Part shown: piece after piece, positions 1 through 8,008 of the stretch
How positions within the stretch are numbered: the first letter of the stretch is position 1
Layout of the letters: each line of letters begins with the position of its first letter
NCBI RefSeq assembly: GCF_026017845.1
Contig: NZ_CP100416.1
Location: 4,633,667-4,697,666 of the forward strand
Length of the DNA stretch: 64,000 bases
From: Amycolatopsis mediterranei
GTDB taxonomy: Bacteria > Actinomycetota > Actinomycetes > Mycobacteriales > Pseudonocardiaceae
Direction: 5' to 3'
Notes under the pieces: generated by a model
Told to the model about the DNA's origin: nothing
The model's database searches: none
The model's input: only the letters and a program-made list of their open reading frames with translations
Position numbers and translations under genes: made by a program

Positions 1-192
1 CCGGGGGGGGGTCCTGTGGTGGTTCCCGCCCCCCCGGTCGCCGTCTGCTCCCCCCGCCGGGGCCCCCCGCGCCTCGGCGGCACCGCGTGCGTGGCCCCGG
101 CCCCCCCGGCCGTGTTGGGGCTTCGGATCGGGGTTGCGGAGGGCCTGGATGCCGTGGTTGGTCGCCGTGTGTGGCGCGGAAAGTGTGGGCGG
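1..192. other. Non-coding or downstream stretch, no gene seen
   Basis: This stretch has many G and C runs and no open frame with a convincing start and family resemblance. It lies just downstream of the minus-strand DUF4230 gene. I see nothing further in it. Confidence 0.4.
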
Positions 193-843
193 TCAGCCTG
201 CGTCGTTGTCGGCGTACTTGATCGTGATGTTCTTGAAGCCCAGGGATTGCAGCAGGCCCGTCAACATCGTTCGGGTGTTGCGCTCTGCGTCGGCCACCAG
301 GGGGCTCTTGGCCGCCGCTGCCTGGATTTGCTTCTGGGCCAGCTCGTACAACGCCTGCTGGGAGTTGGGGTTTCCGCTCAGGAAGTCGTTGATGCGGGTG
401 AACAGGCCCTGCTGCTGGGCGTACACGTGGGATTCGTGCACGTCCAGCGTTGCCGGCTCCAGCTGGGCGTGGCCCAACGTGATCGTGGCCGACTGGCGGT
501 CGTCGGACACCTGGACCGCGTTGCCCTTCAGGCGCGAGAAGTCCACATACGCGTTGTCCGTGCCCACGCCGATGAACAGGGTGTCGCTGCCCACCAGGAA
601 ACTGGGGAGGACCGAGCTCGTCGTGATGTCGACGACCACCTGGAACGAACCACTCGCCGCCTCGTAGCGGGAAAGCTCGACGATCGACTGCAGGAGCACC
701 GGGCCGGAGTGCTCCTCGGTCCGCTCTGCGAAGGGGTTGCGCAATTGGGGTAACAGGTGCACCGCCGATGCGACGAGTACCGCGGCGACCAGAACCACCA
801 CAGCCACAGCCAAAGCGACCAGCCGCTTGCCCCAAGCACCCAT
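193..843 (-). CDS. DUF4230 family membrane-anchored protein
   Basis: A 216-residue protein with one N-terminal membrane segment (about residues 6-27, rich in V, A and L) followed by a soluble domain. The domain has the DUF4230 pattern: an early VELSRYEAASG stretch, paired VSDDRQSATITLGHA strands, and a C-terminal helix ending in a LLQSLGFKNITIKY strand. The function of the family is unknown to me. The ATG at 843 was chosen because the membrane segment follows at once; reading can extend upstream to 981, but that part is unlike the family. No clear Shine-Dalgarno sequence is visible, so the message may be leaderless. It is divergent from the small membrane gene that starts at 920. Confidence 0.75.
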   Translation of the reverse strand: MGAWGKRLVALAVAVVVLVAAVLVASAVHLLPQLRNPFAERTEEHSGPVLLQSIVELSRYEAASGSFQVVVDITTSSVLPSFLVGSDTLFIGVGTDNAYVDFSRLKGNAVQVSDDRQSATITLGHAQLEPATLDVHESHVYAQQQGLFTRINDFLSGNPNSQQALYELAQKQIQAAAAKSPLVADAERNTRTMLTGLLQSLGFKNITIKYADNDAG

Positions 844-919
844 GCCGGGAGGAATACCCAACCGGGCACCGGACCAATCGGGCGGTACCGTGAGCACCGA
901 TCCGACGGAGGGAGACGGT

Positions 920-1066
920 GTGCGCAAGTCCTGGTGGCTGTGGATCCTGCTGGTCGTGCTCGCCATCCTGGTGCTCGGCATGATCTTCGGCGGCTACCGC
1001 AAGGGCACCAAGCTCGGCGCGCCGGCCGCTCCCGTCGCGGCCTGGAGTGCGGGCCGGGCGGCCTAG
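920..1066 (+). CDS. Small single-pass membrane protein
   Basis: A 48-residue protein starting at a GTG behind a strong GGAGGGAGA ribosome site. It has a short charged start (RKSWW), one hydrophobic segment (WLWILLVVLAILVLGMIFGG) and a basic then Ala/Pro-rich tail. No function is recognised. It is transcribed away from the DUF4230 gene. Its stop codon overlaps by four bases the stop of the convergent TetR gene. The ribosome site and hydrophobic profile make it likely real. Confidence 0.6.
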   Translation: MRKSWWLWILLVVLAILVLGMIFGGYRKGTKLGAPAAPVAAWSAGRAA

Positions 1067-1662
1067 CCCCGGCTGCGCCGCTTGGGTCCGGCCGCCACCG
1101 GCACGTCCCGGTAGCGCAGGATTCCCGCCACACCGAGCAAGAACGTCGCGCAGACCGGCGCCGGGTCGGTGAGGCAGCCCGCGGCCATGGCGCCGTCGCG
1201 GAGCATCACGAAGTGGCGGGCCGCCGGCTCGGGGGCTGTCTCGCCCGTCTCGGCGAGCAACTCCGTGACGGTCTCCAGGAACCACTGCCGGTGCGCGAGG
1301 ACGGCTTGGTGGACCGGGTGGGCGGGGTCGGGGTATTCGGCGGCGGCGTTGAGGAACGCGCAGCCCCGAAACCCGGGCGACCGGATGCCGTCGGCGATCG
1401 TGGCCGCCACCGCCTGGACGATGTCCTCGGGCGAGGCGCCGGGTGTCGCCGTGCGCGCCGCCTCGACCTGGGCCCGGATGGCCTTGTCGACTTCGGACAG
1501 GTAGGCGACCAGCAGGTCGTCCTTGCCCGGGAAGTGCCGGTAGAGCGTGGCTCGGGTGACGCCCGCGTCGGCGATGACCCGGTCGATGCCGACCGAATGC
1601 AGGCCTTCCGCGTAGAACAGCCGGCTCGCCGAGGCCAGCAGCCGTGCTCGCGCTTCGGACAT
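1063..1662 (-). CDS. TetR family transcriptional repressor
   Basis: A 199-residue one-component regulator. The N-terminal TetR helix-turn-helix is clear (about residues 5-50: LLASASRLFYAEG, then VIADAGVTRATLYRHFPGKD). The ligand domain is of the TetR_C type with GFRGCAFLNAAAEYPDPAHP, common in repressors controlling small membrane or efflux genes. An AACCCGGAGGTG ribosome site precedes the ATG at 1662. It is divergent from the membrane protein at 1783. Two matching operator copies lie between them, so it most likely represses both itself and that gene. The ligand is unknown. Confidence 0.9.
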   Translation of the reverse strand: MSEARARLLASASRLFYAEGLHSVGIDRVIADAGVTRATLYRHFPGKDDLLVAYLSEVDKAIRAQVEAARTATPGASPEDIVQAVAATIADGIRSPGFRGCAFLNAAAEYPDPAHPVHQAVLAHRQWFLETVTELLAETGETAPEPAARHFVMLRDGAMAAGCLTDPAPVCATFLLGVAGILRYRDVPVAAGPKRRSRG

Positions 1663-1697
1663 CTTTCACCTCCGGGTTCCGCCGAGCCGAGCCTAGC

Positions 1698-1769
1698 AGA
1701 TAGAACGGTCGGTCTTGACGCCGATGGTCACCGCTGCCATAGTCGTCGACGAGACAGATCGTTCTATCT
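1698..1769. promoter_or_regulatory. Paired TetR operators in a divergent promoter
   Basis: Two copies of an 18-bp imperfect palindrome face each other: AGATAGAACGGTCGGTCT at 1698-1715 and AGACAGATCGTTCTATCT at 1752-1769. The second, read in reverse, differs from the first at two positions. Each copy is symmetric around AGA.AGA.CG.TCT.TCT. The second ends 13 bp before the start codon of the membrane protein, where a bound repressor would block transcription. The natural binder is the adjacent TetR protein. Confidence 0.75.
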
Positions 1770-1782
1770 ACCGGGAGAACGC

Positions 1783-2343
1783 ATGACCACCACCACCGCT
1801 CCGGCCGCCGGCGTCGCGCAGACCCTGCGACGTCTCTATTTCGTCCGGTTCGCCTTCGCCCTCGTCTGGGCGGGACTGCTCTTCGCGACGGCGTCGAGCC
1901 TCGGCCCGGTCAGCGTCGCGCTGCTGGTGCTGTACCCGTTGTTCGACGTCGTCGCGGCCGTGCTCGACGCGCGTTCGGCCCGGACGGGCAAGCCGATCGC
2001 GGCGCTCTACGTGAACGTCGCGATCAGCCTGCTCGCCGCTGCCGGCCTCGGCTTCGCCGCCTCGTCCGGGATTCCGGGCGTCCTGCGCGTGTGGGGCAGC
2101 TGGGCGATCGTCGCCGGCCTGGTCCAGCTCGTCGTCGGCGTCACCCGGCGCGGGCTCGGCGGCCAGTGGCCGATGATCCTCAGCGGGGCGATCTCCGTGC
2201 TGGCCGGTGCTTCGTTCATCTTCCAGGCCACAAAGGACGGTGCTTCGCTGACCGCACTGGCCGGTTACGCCACGCTGGGCGGCGTCTTCTTCCTCGTCTC
2301 CGCGCTGCGGCTGGGCCGGGGCCGCAAGGCTCAGGAGCAGTAG
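1783..2343 (+). CDS. Multi-pass membrane protein, DUF308/HdeD-like
   Basis: A 186-residue hydrophobic protein with about six membrane segments and short loops (FVRFAFALVWAGLLFATASS, VALLVLYPLFDVVAAVLDA, VAISLLAAAGLGFAAS, WAIVAGLVQLVVGV, a segment after QWPMILSGAISVLAGASFIF, and a last one before RLGRGRKAQEQ). The even spacing resembles DUF308 proteins, whose role is unclear. It is transcribed away from the TetR gene with two shared operators, so it is probably induced when the TetR ligand is present. The last 13 bases overlap the end of the convergent cellulase gene. Confidence 0.75.
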   Translation: MTTTTAPAAGVAQTLRRLYFVRFAFALVWAGLLFATASSLGPVSVALLVLYPLFDVVAAVLDARSARTGKPIAALYVNVAISLLAAAGLGFAASSGIPGVLRVWGSWAIVAGLVQLVVGVTRRGLGGQWPMILSGAISVLAGASFIFQATKDGASLTALAGYATLGGVFFLVSALRLGRGRKAQEQ

Positions 2344-3689
2344 GTCCCGTTCAGCGCCGGCTGCAGGAACGGCGGCGTGCTGCCGGTGTAGTCCGCGTTG
2401 TAGCCGAGGGTGACCGTCGCGCCCGTGCCCAGGTTGCCGTTCCACGACACGTTGTCGACCTTGACGGTGTCGCCGTTGTCGGTCCAGGTCCCGTTCCAGC
2501 CCTGGCTGACCGTCACGCCGGGTGCGGAGAACGTCAGCGTCCAGCCGGTGAGGGCCGCGCCGCGGTTTTCGATGACGATCTCCCCGGTGTACCCGGTCGG
2601 CCAGGAGCTGACCACCCGGTGGGTGACCTTGCAGCCGCCGGTCGGCTGCGGGGTCGTGGTGGTCGGGGTCGAGGGCGTGGTCGGCGTGGTGGGGGTCGTC
2701 GGCGTGGTCGGCGTCGTCGGGGTGGTCGTGACCGGCCCGGCCGCGACGGCGAGGTCGTAGGCCCGCTGGGGCACGAACTGGCCTGCCGTGGCGATGCAGC
2801 CGTCCGCCTCGCCCGGCGGCTTGATCCACAGGAACGCGTCGATCTGGCCGTCGCCGGTCTGGTTGGTGCTCGGCGTACCGATCGCGCGCCCGCCCGGGTC
2901 GCACCACTCGCTGCCCTGCGGCCCGTTGCCGTTGCGGCTCGTGTCGATCACCGCTTTCAGCCGCGAGTCGCCGAGCTGGCCGAGGATCGCCTTGTCGTAG
3001 GCCACTTCGTCGGCGGTCGCGCGGTAGTTCGACACGTTGGTCGAGATGCCGTCGGCGCTGTTCGAGATGTCGGCGGCCCGCAGCCGCGTCGCGGCGTCAC
3101 CGGGGGAAAGCCAGGCGGAGTGCCCGATGTCGAAGTACACCTTCGCCTGGGAGGAGCCGGCCTTGAGCCGCTTGCCCGCGTACGCGAGTGACGCCGTGGT
3201 CTGGCGCTGCTGGTCGCTGTTCTGACAGTTCGTCATCTGCGGGAGCACGTCGGGCTCGAGCACGATGGCCGCGGGCCGGCCCGACAGCCCGGCTGCCACC
3301 TGGTCGATCCAGGCCCGGTAGGCGTCTTGGGACGGCGCGCCGCCGCTGCTCGCGCCGCCGCAGTCGCGGTTCGGGATGTCGTAGACGACCATGATCGGGA
3401 TCTTGCCCGCGGCGGCCGCCGCGCCGGTGTAGGCGTCCACCTCACCACGGACCGTGGACGTGTTGGTGGTGGTGAACCACCGCGCCTGCGGTACCGAGGC
3501 GATGCGGTCGCGGATGACCGCGGCCCGGGAGTCGCCGGGGTTCGCCGCGACCCACTTGGCCGCGTTGGTGCCCGGGTCGACGTAGTACGCCGAGGCGGCG
3601 GCCTGCGCGCCGGCCCCGGTGGTCGTGGCGACGACGGCGGTCACGGCCACCGCGGCCAGTCCACCGGCTGCCACTGTCCTGCTTCGCAT
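2331..3689 (-). CDS. Secreted GH6 cellulase with C-terminal CBM2
   Basis: A 452-residue extracellular beta-1,4-glucanase. Residues 1-30 are a signal peptide ending near AGAQA-AAS. Residues 32-310 are a GH6 barrel with the family landmarks IMVVYDIPNRDCGG, PAAIVLEPDVL (acid Asp region), VYFDIGHSAWL, GISTNVSNYRAT and FLWIKPPGEADG. A Pro/Thr linker of TPT repeats (about 315-345) leads to a CBM2 module (about 348-452) with paired Cys and exposed Trp (SSWPTGYTG, QGWNGTW, SWNGNL). The size and Cys-rich catalytic domain suit an endoglucanase or small cellobiohydrolase; the loops needed to tell them apart were not judged. An AAGGAG site precedes the ATG. A CebR-type box sits 45 bp upstream, so expression should respond to cello-oligosaccharides. 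Confidence 0.93.
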   Translation of the reverse strand: MRSRTVAAGGLAAVAVTAVVATTTGAGAQAAASAYYVDPGTNAAKWVAANPGDSRAAVIRDRIASVPQARWFTTTNTSTVRGEVDAYTGAAAAAGKIPIMVVYDIPNRDCGGASSGGAPSQDAYRAWIDQVAAGLSGRPAAIVLEPDVLPQMTNCQNSDQQRQTTASLAYAGKRLKAGSSQAKVYFDIGHSAWLSPGDAATRLRAADISNSADGISTNVSNYRATADEVAYDKAILGQLGDSRLKAVIDTSRNGNGPQGSEWCDPGGRAIGTPSTNQTGDGQIDAFLWIKPPGEADGCIATAGQFVPQRAYDLAVAAGPVTTTPTTPTTPTTPTTPTTPSTPTTTTPQPTGGCKVTHRVVSSWPTGYTGEIVIENRGAALTGWTLTFSAPGVTVSQGWNGTWTDNGDTVKVDNVSWNGNLGTGATVTLGYNADYTGSTPPFLQPALNGTYCS

Positions 3690-3733
3690 GCACCTTCTCC
3701 TTCGAACCGCGGGGTGGCGCCGGAATCGGCTAC

Positions 3734-3747
3734 TGGGAGCGCTCCCA
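3734..3747. promoter_or_regulatory. CebR/CelR-type operator
   Basis: TGGGAGCGCTCCCA is a perfect 14-bp palindrome and matches the operator bound by the LacI-family cellulose regulators CebR (Streptomyces) and CelR (Thermobifida). It lies 45 bp upstream of the GH6 start codon, in promoter position. The cognate LacI gene is not in this window. Confidence 0.88.
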
Positions 3748-3818
3748 GCAATCGAAGACTGTAACCCGGGCGGGCGGCCCGGGAAAGGGGTCCGCGGTGT
3801 TGTTCCGGCTCGCCGCCG

Positions 3819-3980
3819 CGAAAGTTACATTTTGCGCGAAGCGCCGGTGCGGGGCTGTGGCGGACCGCTGAACTGCGGTGATGGCCGGCCGGTGTGGCGT
3901 TGACCGTGGTGTTTCGTAAAGTGCGGCGGGCGCCCACTGGTGATGGTTGTTCGGCGGGAGGGCGGCTGTTAGCGTTAACG
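3819..3980. promoter_or_regulatory. Candidate operators ahead of the GH59 operon
   Basis: Two elements lie in the 422-bp gap between the GH6 and GH59 genes. CGAAAGTTAC at 3819-3828 is one base away from the GAAA-N-TTTC palindrome seen upstream of the GH3 gene. TGTTAGCGTTAACG at 3967-3980 is an imperfect LacI-type palindrome close to TGTTAGCGCTAACA. The remainder of the gap shows no gene. Which protein binds either site is unknown. Confidence 0.4.
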
Positions 3981-4111
3981 CCCAGCGTGTTCGCCATCGA
4001 CGAAGATGGGGTTCTCATGGCGGTTTCCCCCTTCGCTGATCGACCGATTGTTTCGCCGGCCGACCCGAGAGTTTCGCCGGGCGCCGCCTTCGTTCGGAAG
4101 TGAGGACTACC

Positions 4112-6499
4112 ATGTTCCGGAGCGCGAGAATCGCGGCAGCGGCGGTGACCGCGGTCGTCTTGGCCGTGGCGGGCGGCGTCGTCGCCGCGGCACCGGCCCA
4201 GGCCGCCACCTCGATCACCGTCAACGGCGGTTCGGGCGGCCGCACGTTCGACGGCGTCGGCGCGGTCAGCGGCGGCGGTGGCAACACCCGCCTGCTGATC
4301 GACTACCCCGAGCCGCAGCGTGGCCAGATCCTCGACTACCTGTTCAAGCCCGGCTACGGCGCCGCCCTGCAGATCCTCAAGGTGGAAATGGGCGGGGACA
4401 CCAACTCCACCAGCGGCGCGGAGCCCAGCCACGCCCACTTCCGCGGCGACCTGGACTGCAACCGCGGGTACGAGTGGTGGCTCATGGAACAGGCGAAGGC
4501 ACGCAACCCCGGCATCAAGCTCGTGGGCCTGCCCTGGGGCGCACCGGGCTGGATCGGCAACGGCACCTTCTTCTCCAACGACCTGACGGACTACTACCTG
4601 TCGTGGCTGGGGTGCGCCAAACAGCACGGGCTGACCATCGACTACCTCACCAGCGTCCAGAACGAGAAGCAGTGGAGCGCGGACTGGACCGTGACCCTGC
4701 GCAATGCGCTCAACGCCAACGGGTACAGCGCCATCAAGATCATCTCCGGTGATTCGTGGCCGGGCGACTGGGGTCCCGCGAGCGCGATCTCGACCAACAC
4801 CGCCTACCGCAACGCGACCGACGTGCTCAGCGCCCACTACACCTGCGGCTACCTCAGCGCGCAGACCTCCTGCAGCGTCCCGGCGAACGTCACGAACACC
4901 GGGAAGACGTTGTGGTCCAGCGAAAACGGCTCCCAGGACTACAACGACGGCGCCAAGCCGCTGGCCCGCGGGATCAACCGCGTCTACCTCGATGGCAAGA
5001 TGACCGCCTACCTCAACTGGGACCTGATCGCCGCCGTCACGCCGAACATCCCGTGGCCGACCGTGGGGCTGATCCTCGCCAACCAGCCGTGGTCCGGCTA
5101 CTACTCGGTCGGCAAGGACTCGTGGACGCTGGCGCACACGACGCAGTTCACCGCGCCCGGCTGGAAGTACCTCGACGCCTCCAGCGGCTACCTCGGCGGG
5201 AACCGCGGCAACGGCAGCTACGTCTCGCTGAAGTCGCCGAACAACACCGACTACGGCACGATCATCGAGACGATGGACGCCACCTCGGCCCAGACGCTGA
5301 ACCTGAACGTCACCGGCGGGCTGTCCACCGGCCAGGTGCATGTCTGGGCGACCAACCTCAACTCGAACAACCCGGCCGACCACTTCGTGCACAGCACCGA
5401 CATCACGCCGTCCGGCGGGGCCTACTCCTTGACCGTCCAGCCCGGCTACCTCTACTCCATCACGACCACCACCGGGCAGGGCAAGGGGACGGCGACCAGC
5501 CCGCCGCAGGGCTCGCTGAACCTGCCCTACAGCGACGACTTCGAGGGCTACGCGAAGGGCAAGGAAGCCAAGTACCTGATGGACATGGAGGGCGCCTTCG
5601 AGACGTCGGCCTGCGGCGCCGGCCGCGCGGGCACCTGCGTGCGCCAGTCCGCACCGCAGAAGACGATCCCGTGGAAGAAGTTCGTCGATCCCTACGCGCT
5701 GCTGGGCAACGTGGCCTGGAGCAACTACACGCTCAGCACGGACGTGCTGCTCGAGAAGCCCGGGTACGTCGAGCTGCTCGGCCGGGCCGGCTCGCAGGAC
5801 ACGGGCAACCAGGGTGCGCTGAACGCCTATTACCTGCGCGTGAGCGACACCGGTGCCTGGTCGATCCGGCGCAACAACACCAGCCAGCAGAACACGACCC
5901 TGCGCACCGGCACGACGACCGCGCTCGGCACCGGCAGCTGGCACAAGCTGTCACTGGGCTTCTCCGGCAGCACCATCACCGCCTCCGTCGACGGCACGGT
6001 GCTCGGCACGGTCACCGACGGCACCTTCCCGGCCGGCCAGGTCGGCATCGGCACGGGCGTGGGGGAGACCGCGCAGTTCGACAACCTCGCCGTCGACGGT
6101 GCGGGTGGCGGGTCGACCTCCGTGCTGCGCAACACCGGCGCCGGCCGCTGCCTCGACGTCCCGAACGTGTCGCAGACCAACGGCACCCAGGTGACGTTGT
6201 GGGACTGCAACGGCGGCAGCAACCAGCAGTGGACTCTCACCTCCGGCAAGCAGATCCAGGTGTACGGCAGCAAGTGCCTCGACGCCGAGGGCTCCGGCAC
6301 GACGGCGGGGACCCGGGCGATCATCTGGGACTGCACGGGCGGCACGAACCAGCAGTGGAACGCCGCCGCCGACGGCACGATCACCGGCGCCCCATCGGGA
6401 CTGTGCCTCACCCCGAGCGGCAACGGCACCGCGAACAGCACGCCGGTGACCCTGCAGACCTGTACCGGCGGCAACGCCCAGAAGTGGACACGGAGCTAG
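4112..6499 (+). CDS. Secreted GH59 beta-galactosidase-like enzyme with CBM13
   Basis: A 795-residue secreted enzyme. It has a signal peptide (about 1-32, ending AQA-A), a GH59 galactocerebrosidase-type catalytic region (about 33-460), a beta-sandwich of laminin-G-like type (about 480-660) and a ricin-type CBM13 trefoil (about 668-795, with three CLDxxG...NQQW-like repeats). GH59 landmarks are FDGVGAVSGGGGNTRLL, LDYLFKPGYGAALQILKVEMGGD, GLPWGAPGW, a candidate acid/base Glu in TSVQNEKQW and a candidate nucleophile Glu in LWSSENGSQDY. The ATG at 4112 is preferred over a GTG at 4100 because GAGG sits six bases before it. It is the first gene of an operon with GH54 and GH10-GH62 enzymes, so a plant arabinogalactan or xylan side-chain substrate is more likely than a lipid. 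The substrate is inferred. Confidence 0.88.
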   Translation: MFRSARIAAAAVTAVVLAVAGGVVAAAPAQAATSITVNGGSGGRTFDGVGAVSGGGGNTRLLIDYPEPQRGQILDYLFKPGYGAALQILKVEMGGDTNSTSGAEPSHAHFRGDLDCNRGYEWWLMEQAKARNPGIKLVGLPWGAPGWIGNGTFFSNDLTDYYLSWLGCAKQHGLTIDYLTSVQNEKQWSADWTVTLRNALNANGYSAIKIISGDSWPGDWGPASAISTNTAYRNATDVLSAHYTCGYLSAQTSCSVPANVTNTGKTLWSSENGSQDYNDGAKPLARGINRVYLDGKMTAYLNWDLIAAVTPNIPWPTVGLILANQPWSGYYSVGKDSWTLAHTTQFTAPGWKYLDASSGYLGGNRGNGSYVSLKSPNNTDYGTIIETMDATSAQTLNLNVTGGLSTGQVHVWATNLNSNNPADHFVHSTDITPSGGAYSLTVQPGYLYSITTTTGQGKGTATSPPQGSLNLPYSDDFEGYAKGKEAKYLMDMEGAFETSACGAGRAGTCVRQSAPQKTIPWKKFVDPYALLGNVAWSNYTLSTDVLLEKPGYVELLGRAGSQDTGNQGALNAYYLRVSDTGAWSIRRNNTSQQNTTLRTGTTTALGTGSWHKLSLGFSGSTITASVDGTVLGTVTDGTFPAGQVGIGTGVGETAQFDNLAVDGAGGGSTSVLRNTGAGRCLDVPNVSQTNGTQVTLWDCNGGSNQQWTLTSGKQIQVYGSKCLDAEGSGTTAGTRAIIWDCTGGTNQQWNAAADGTITGAPSGLCLTPSGNGTANSTPVTLQTCTGGNAQKWTRS

Positions 6500-6530
6500 C
6501 CGCATCCCAAGCGGACGAAGGAGTTCGTCG

Positions 6531-7979
6531 ATGAAGGCACGCTGGACAAGAATGTGGCCGGCCGTGGTGATCGCCGCGGCCGCGCTGACCTCCACGGCGA
6601 CGACGTCGCAGGCCGCCACCGAAGGGCCGTGCGACATCTACGCGACCGGCGGCACGCCCTGTGTCGCCGCGCACTCGACCACCCGGGCGCTGTACGGCGC
6701 GTACAACGGCTCGCTCTACCAAGTGCGGCGCGCGTCGGACAGCACGACGCGGGACATCGGGGTCCTGAGCGCGGGCGGCGTCGCGAACGCCGCGGCCCAG
6801 GATTCGTTCTGCGCGGGCACGACGTGTTTGATCACGGTCATCTACGACCAGTCCGGCCGCGGCAACCACCTGACCCAGGCGCCGCCGGGTGGCTTCTCCG
6901 GCCCGGCGCCCGGCGGGTACGACAACCTGGCCAGCGCGACGGCCGCTCCGACCACCGTCGGCGGCCAGAAGGCGTACGGCGTCTACGTGGCTCCCGGAAC
7001 CGGCTACCGCAACAACAACACCAACGGCATCGCGACCGGTGACCAGCCGGAGGGCATGTACGCGATCTTCGACGGTACGCACTACAACGGCGGTTGCTGC
7101 TTCGACTACGGCAACGCCGAGCGCAACAGCCGGGACAACGGCAACGGCACGATGGAGGCCATCTACTTCGGCAACATCAAGGTCTGGGGCTACGGCGCCG
7201 GCAACGGCCCGTGGATCATGGCCGATCTGGAGAACGGCCTGTTCTCCGGGGTCAACCAGCACTACAACGCCAACGACCCGAGCATCAGCCACCGGTACCT
7301 GACCGCGATCATCAAGGGCGGTCAGAACCGGTGGGCCATCCGCGGCGGCAACGCCCAGTCCGGTGGCGTGTCGACCTTCTACGACGGCGTGCGCCCCAAC
7401 GTGTCGGGCTACAACCCGATGCGCAAGGAAGGCGCCATCATCCTGGGCACCGGCGGGGACAACAGCATCGGATCCGCCGGCACGTTCTACGAAGGCGTCA
7501 TGACGTCCGGCTACCCCTCGGACGCCACCGAGAGCGCCGTCCAGGCCAACATCGTCGCGGCCGGGTACGGCACCGGCGGCAGCAACACGGGGACCGGGCC
7601 GCTGCACGCGGTCGGCGCGGGCAAGTGCCTGGCCGCCCCGAACAGCAACCAGGGCACGCAGCTGCAGATCGCCGGCTGCAGCGGCCAGGCGAACCAGGCT
7701 TGGACGCGCACGTCGGACGGCACGCTGACGGCGTCGCTCGGCGGCGCGACGATGTGCCTGGACGCGTCCGGCCAGGGCACGAGCGCGGGCACGAAGGTGG
7801 TGACCTGGCCCTGCAACGGCCAGGGCAACCAGCAGTGGACCGTCAACTCCAACGGCACGGTCACCGGTGTCCAATCAGGACTGTGCCTGGACGTCACCGG
7901 TGCCTCCACGGCCGACGGTGCGCCCGTCGAACTGTGGACCTGCAACGGCGGCAGCAACCAGCAGTGGACGCTGGGCTGA
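6531..7979 (+). CDS. Secreted GH54 alpha-L-arabinofuranosidase with CBM13
   Basis: A 482-residue secreted enzyme with a signal peptide (about 1-28), a GH54 AbfB catalytic domain (about 29-350) and a C-terminal ricin-type CBM13 (about 356-482). The GH54 signature is strong: GPCDIYATGGTPCVAAHSTT, YDQSGRGNHLTQAPPGG, the Cys-Cys pair and nucleophile Glu in GGCCFDYGNAERN, and the acid/base Asp region in GAIILGTGGDNS. The usual fungal C-terminal CBM42 is replaced by CBM13, which gives an unusual architecture. It starts 31 bp after the GH59 gene behind AAGGAG and should remove arabinofuranose branches from xylan or arabinan outside the cell. Confidence 0.92.
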   Translation: MKARWTRMWPAVVIAAAALTSTATTSQAATEGPCDIYATGGTPCVAAHSTTRALYGAYNGSLYQVRRASDSTTRDIGVLSAGGVANAAAQDSFCAGTTCLITVIYDQSGRGNHLTQAPPGGFSGPAPGGYDNLASATAAPTTVGGQKAYGVYVAPGTGYRNNNTNGIATGDQPEGMYAIFDGTHYNGGCCFDYGNAERNSRDNGNGTMEAIYFGNIKVWGYGAGNGPWIMADLENGLFSGVNQHYNANDPSISHRYLTAIIKGGQNRWAIRGGNAQSGGVSTFYDGVRPNVSGYNPMRKEGAIILGTGGDNSIGSAGTFYEGVMTSGYPSDATESAVQANIVAAGYGTGGSNTGTGPLHAVGAGKCLAAPNSNQGTQLQIAGCSGQANQAWTRTSDGTLTASLGGATMCLDASGQGTSAGTKVVTWPCNGQGNQQWTVNSNGTVTGVQSGLCLDVTGASTADGAPVELWTCNGGSNQQWTLG

Positions 7980-8008
7980 CCCGGCCCGAGACCGAAACGA
8001 GGACTGCG

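Noticed and set aside
1..130. G/C homopolymer runs as a structured element
   Set aside because: Runs are common at this GC content and no symmetry or conserved motif was found.
2640..2740. Minisatellite in the GH6 gene
   Set aside because: The repeated GTCGTCGGCGTGG-type sequence simply encodes the Pro/Thr linker between catalytic and binding domains.
3641..5944. Long minus-strand frame over the GH6 promoter and GH59 gene
   Set aside because: It crosses a regulatory region and an opposing real gene and shows only low-complexity Gly/Val/Arg sequence.
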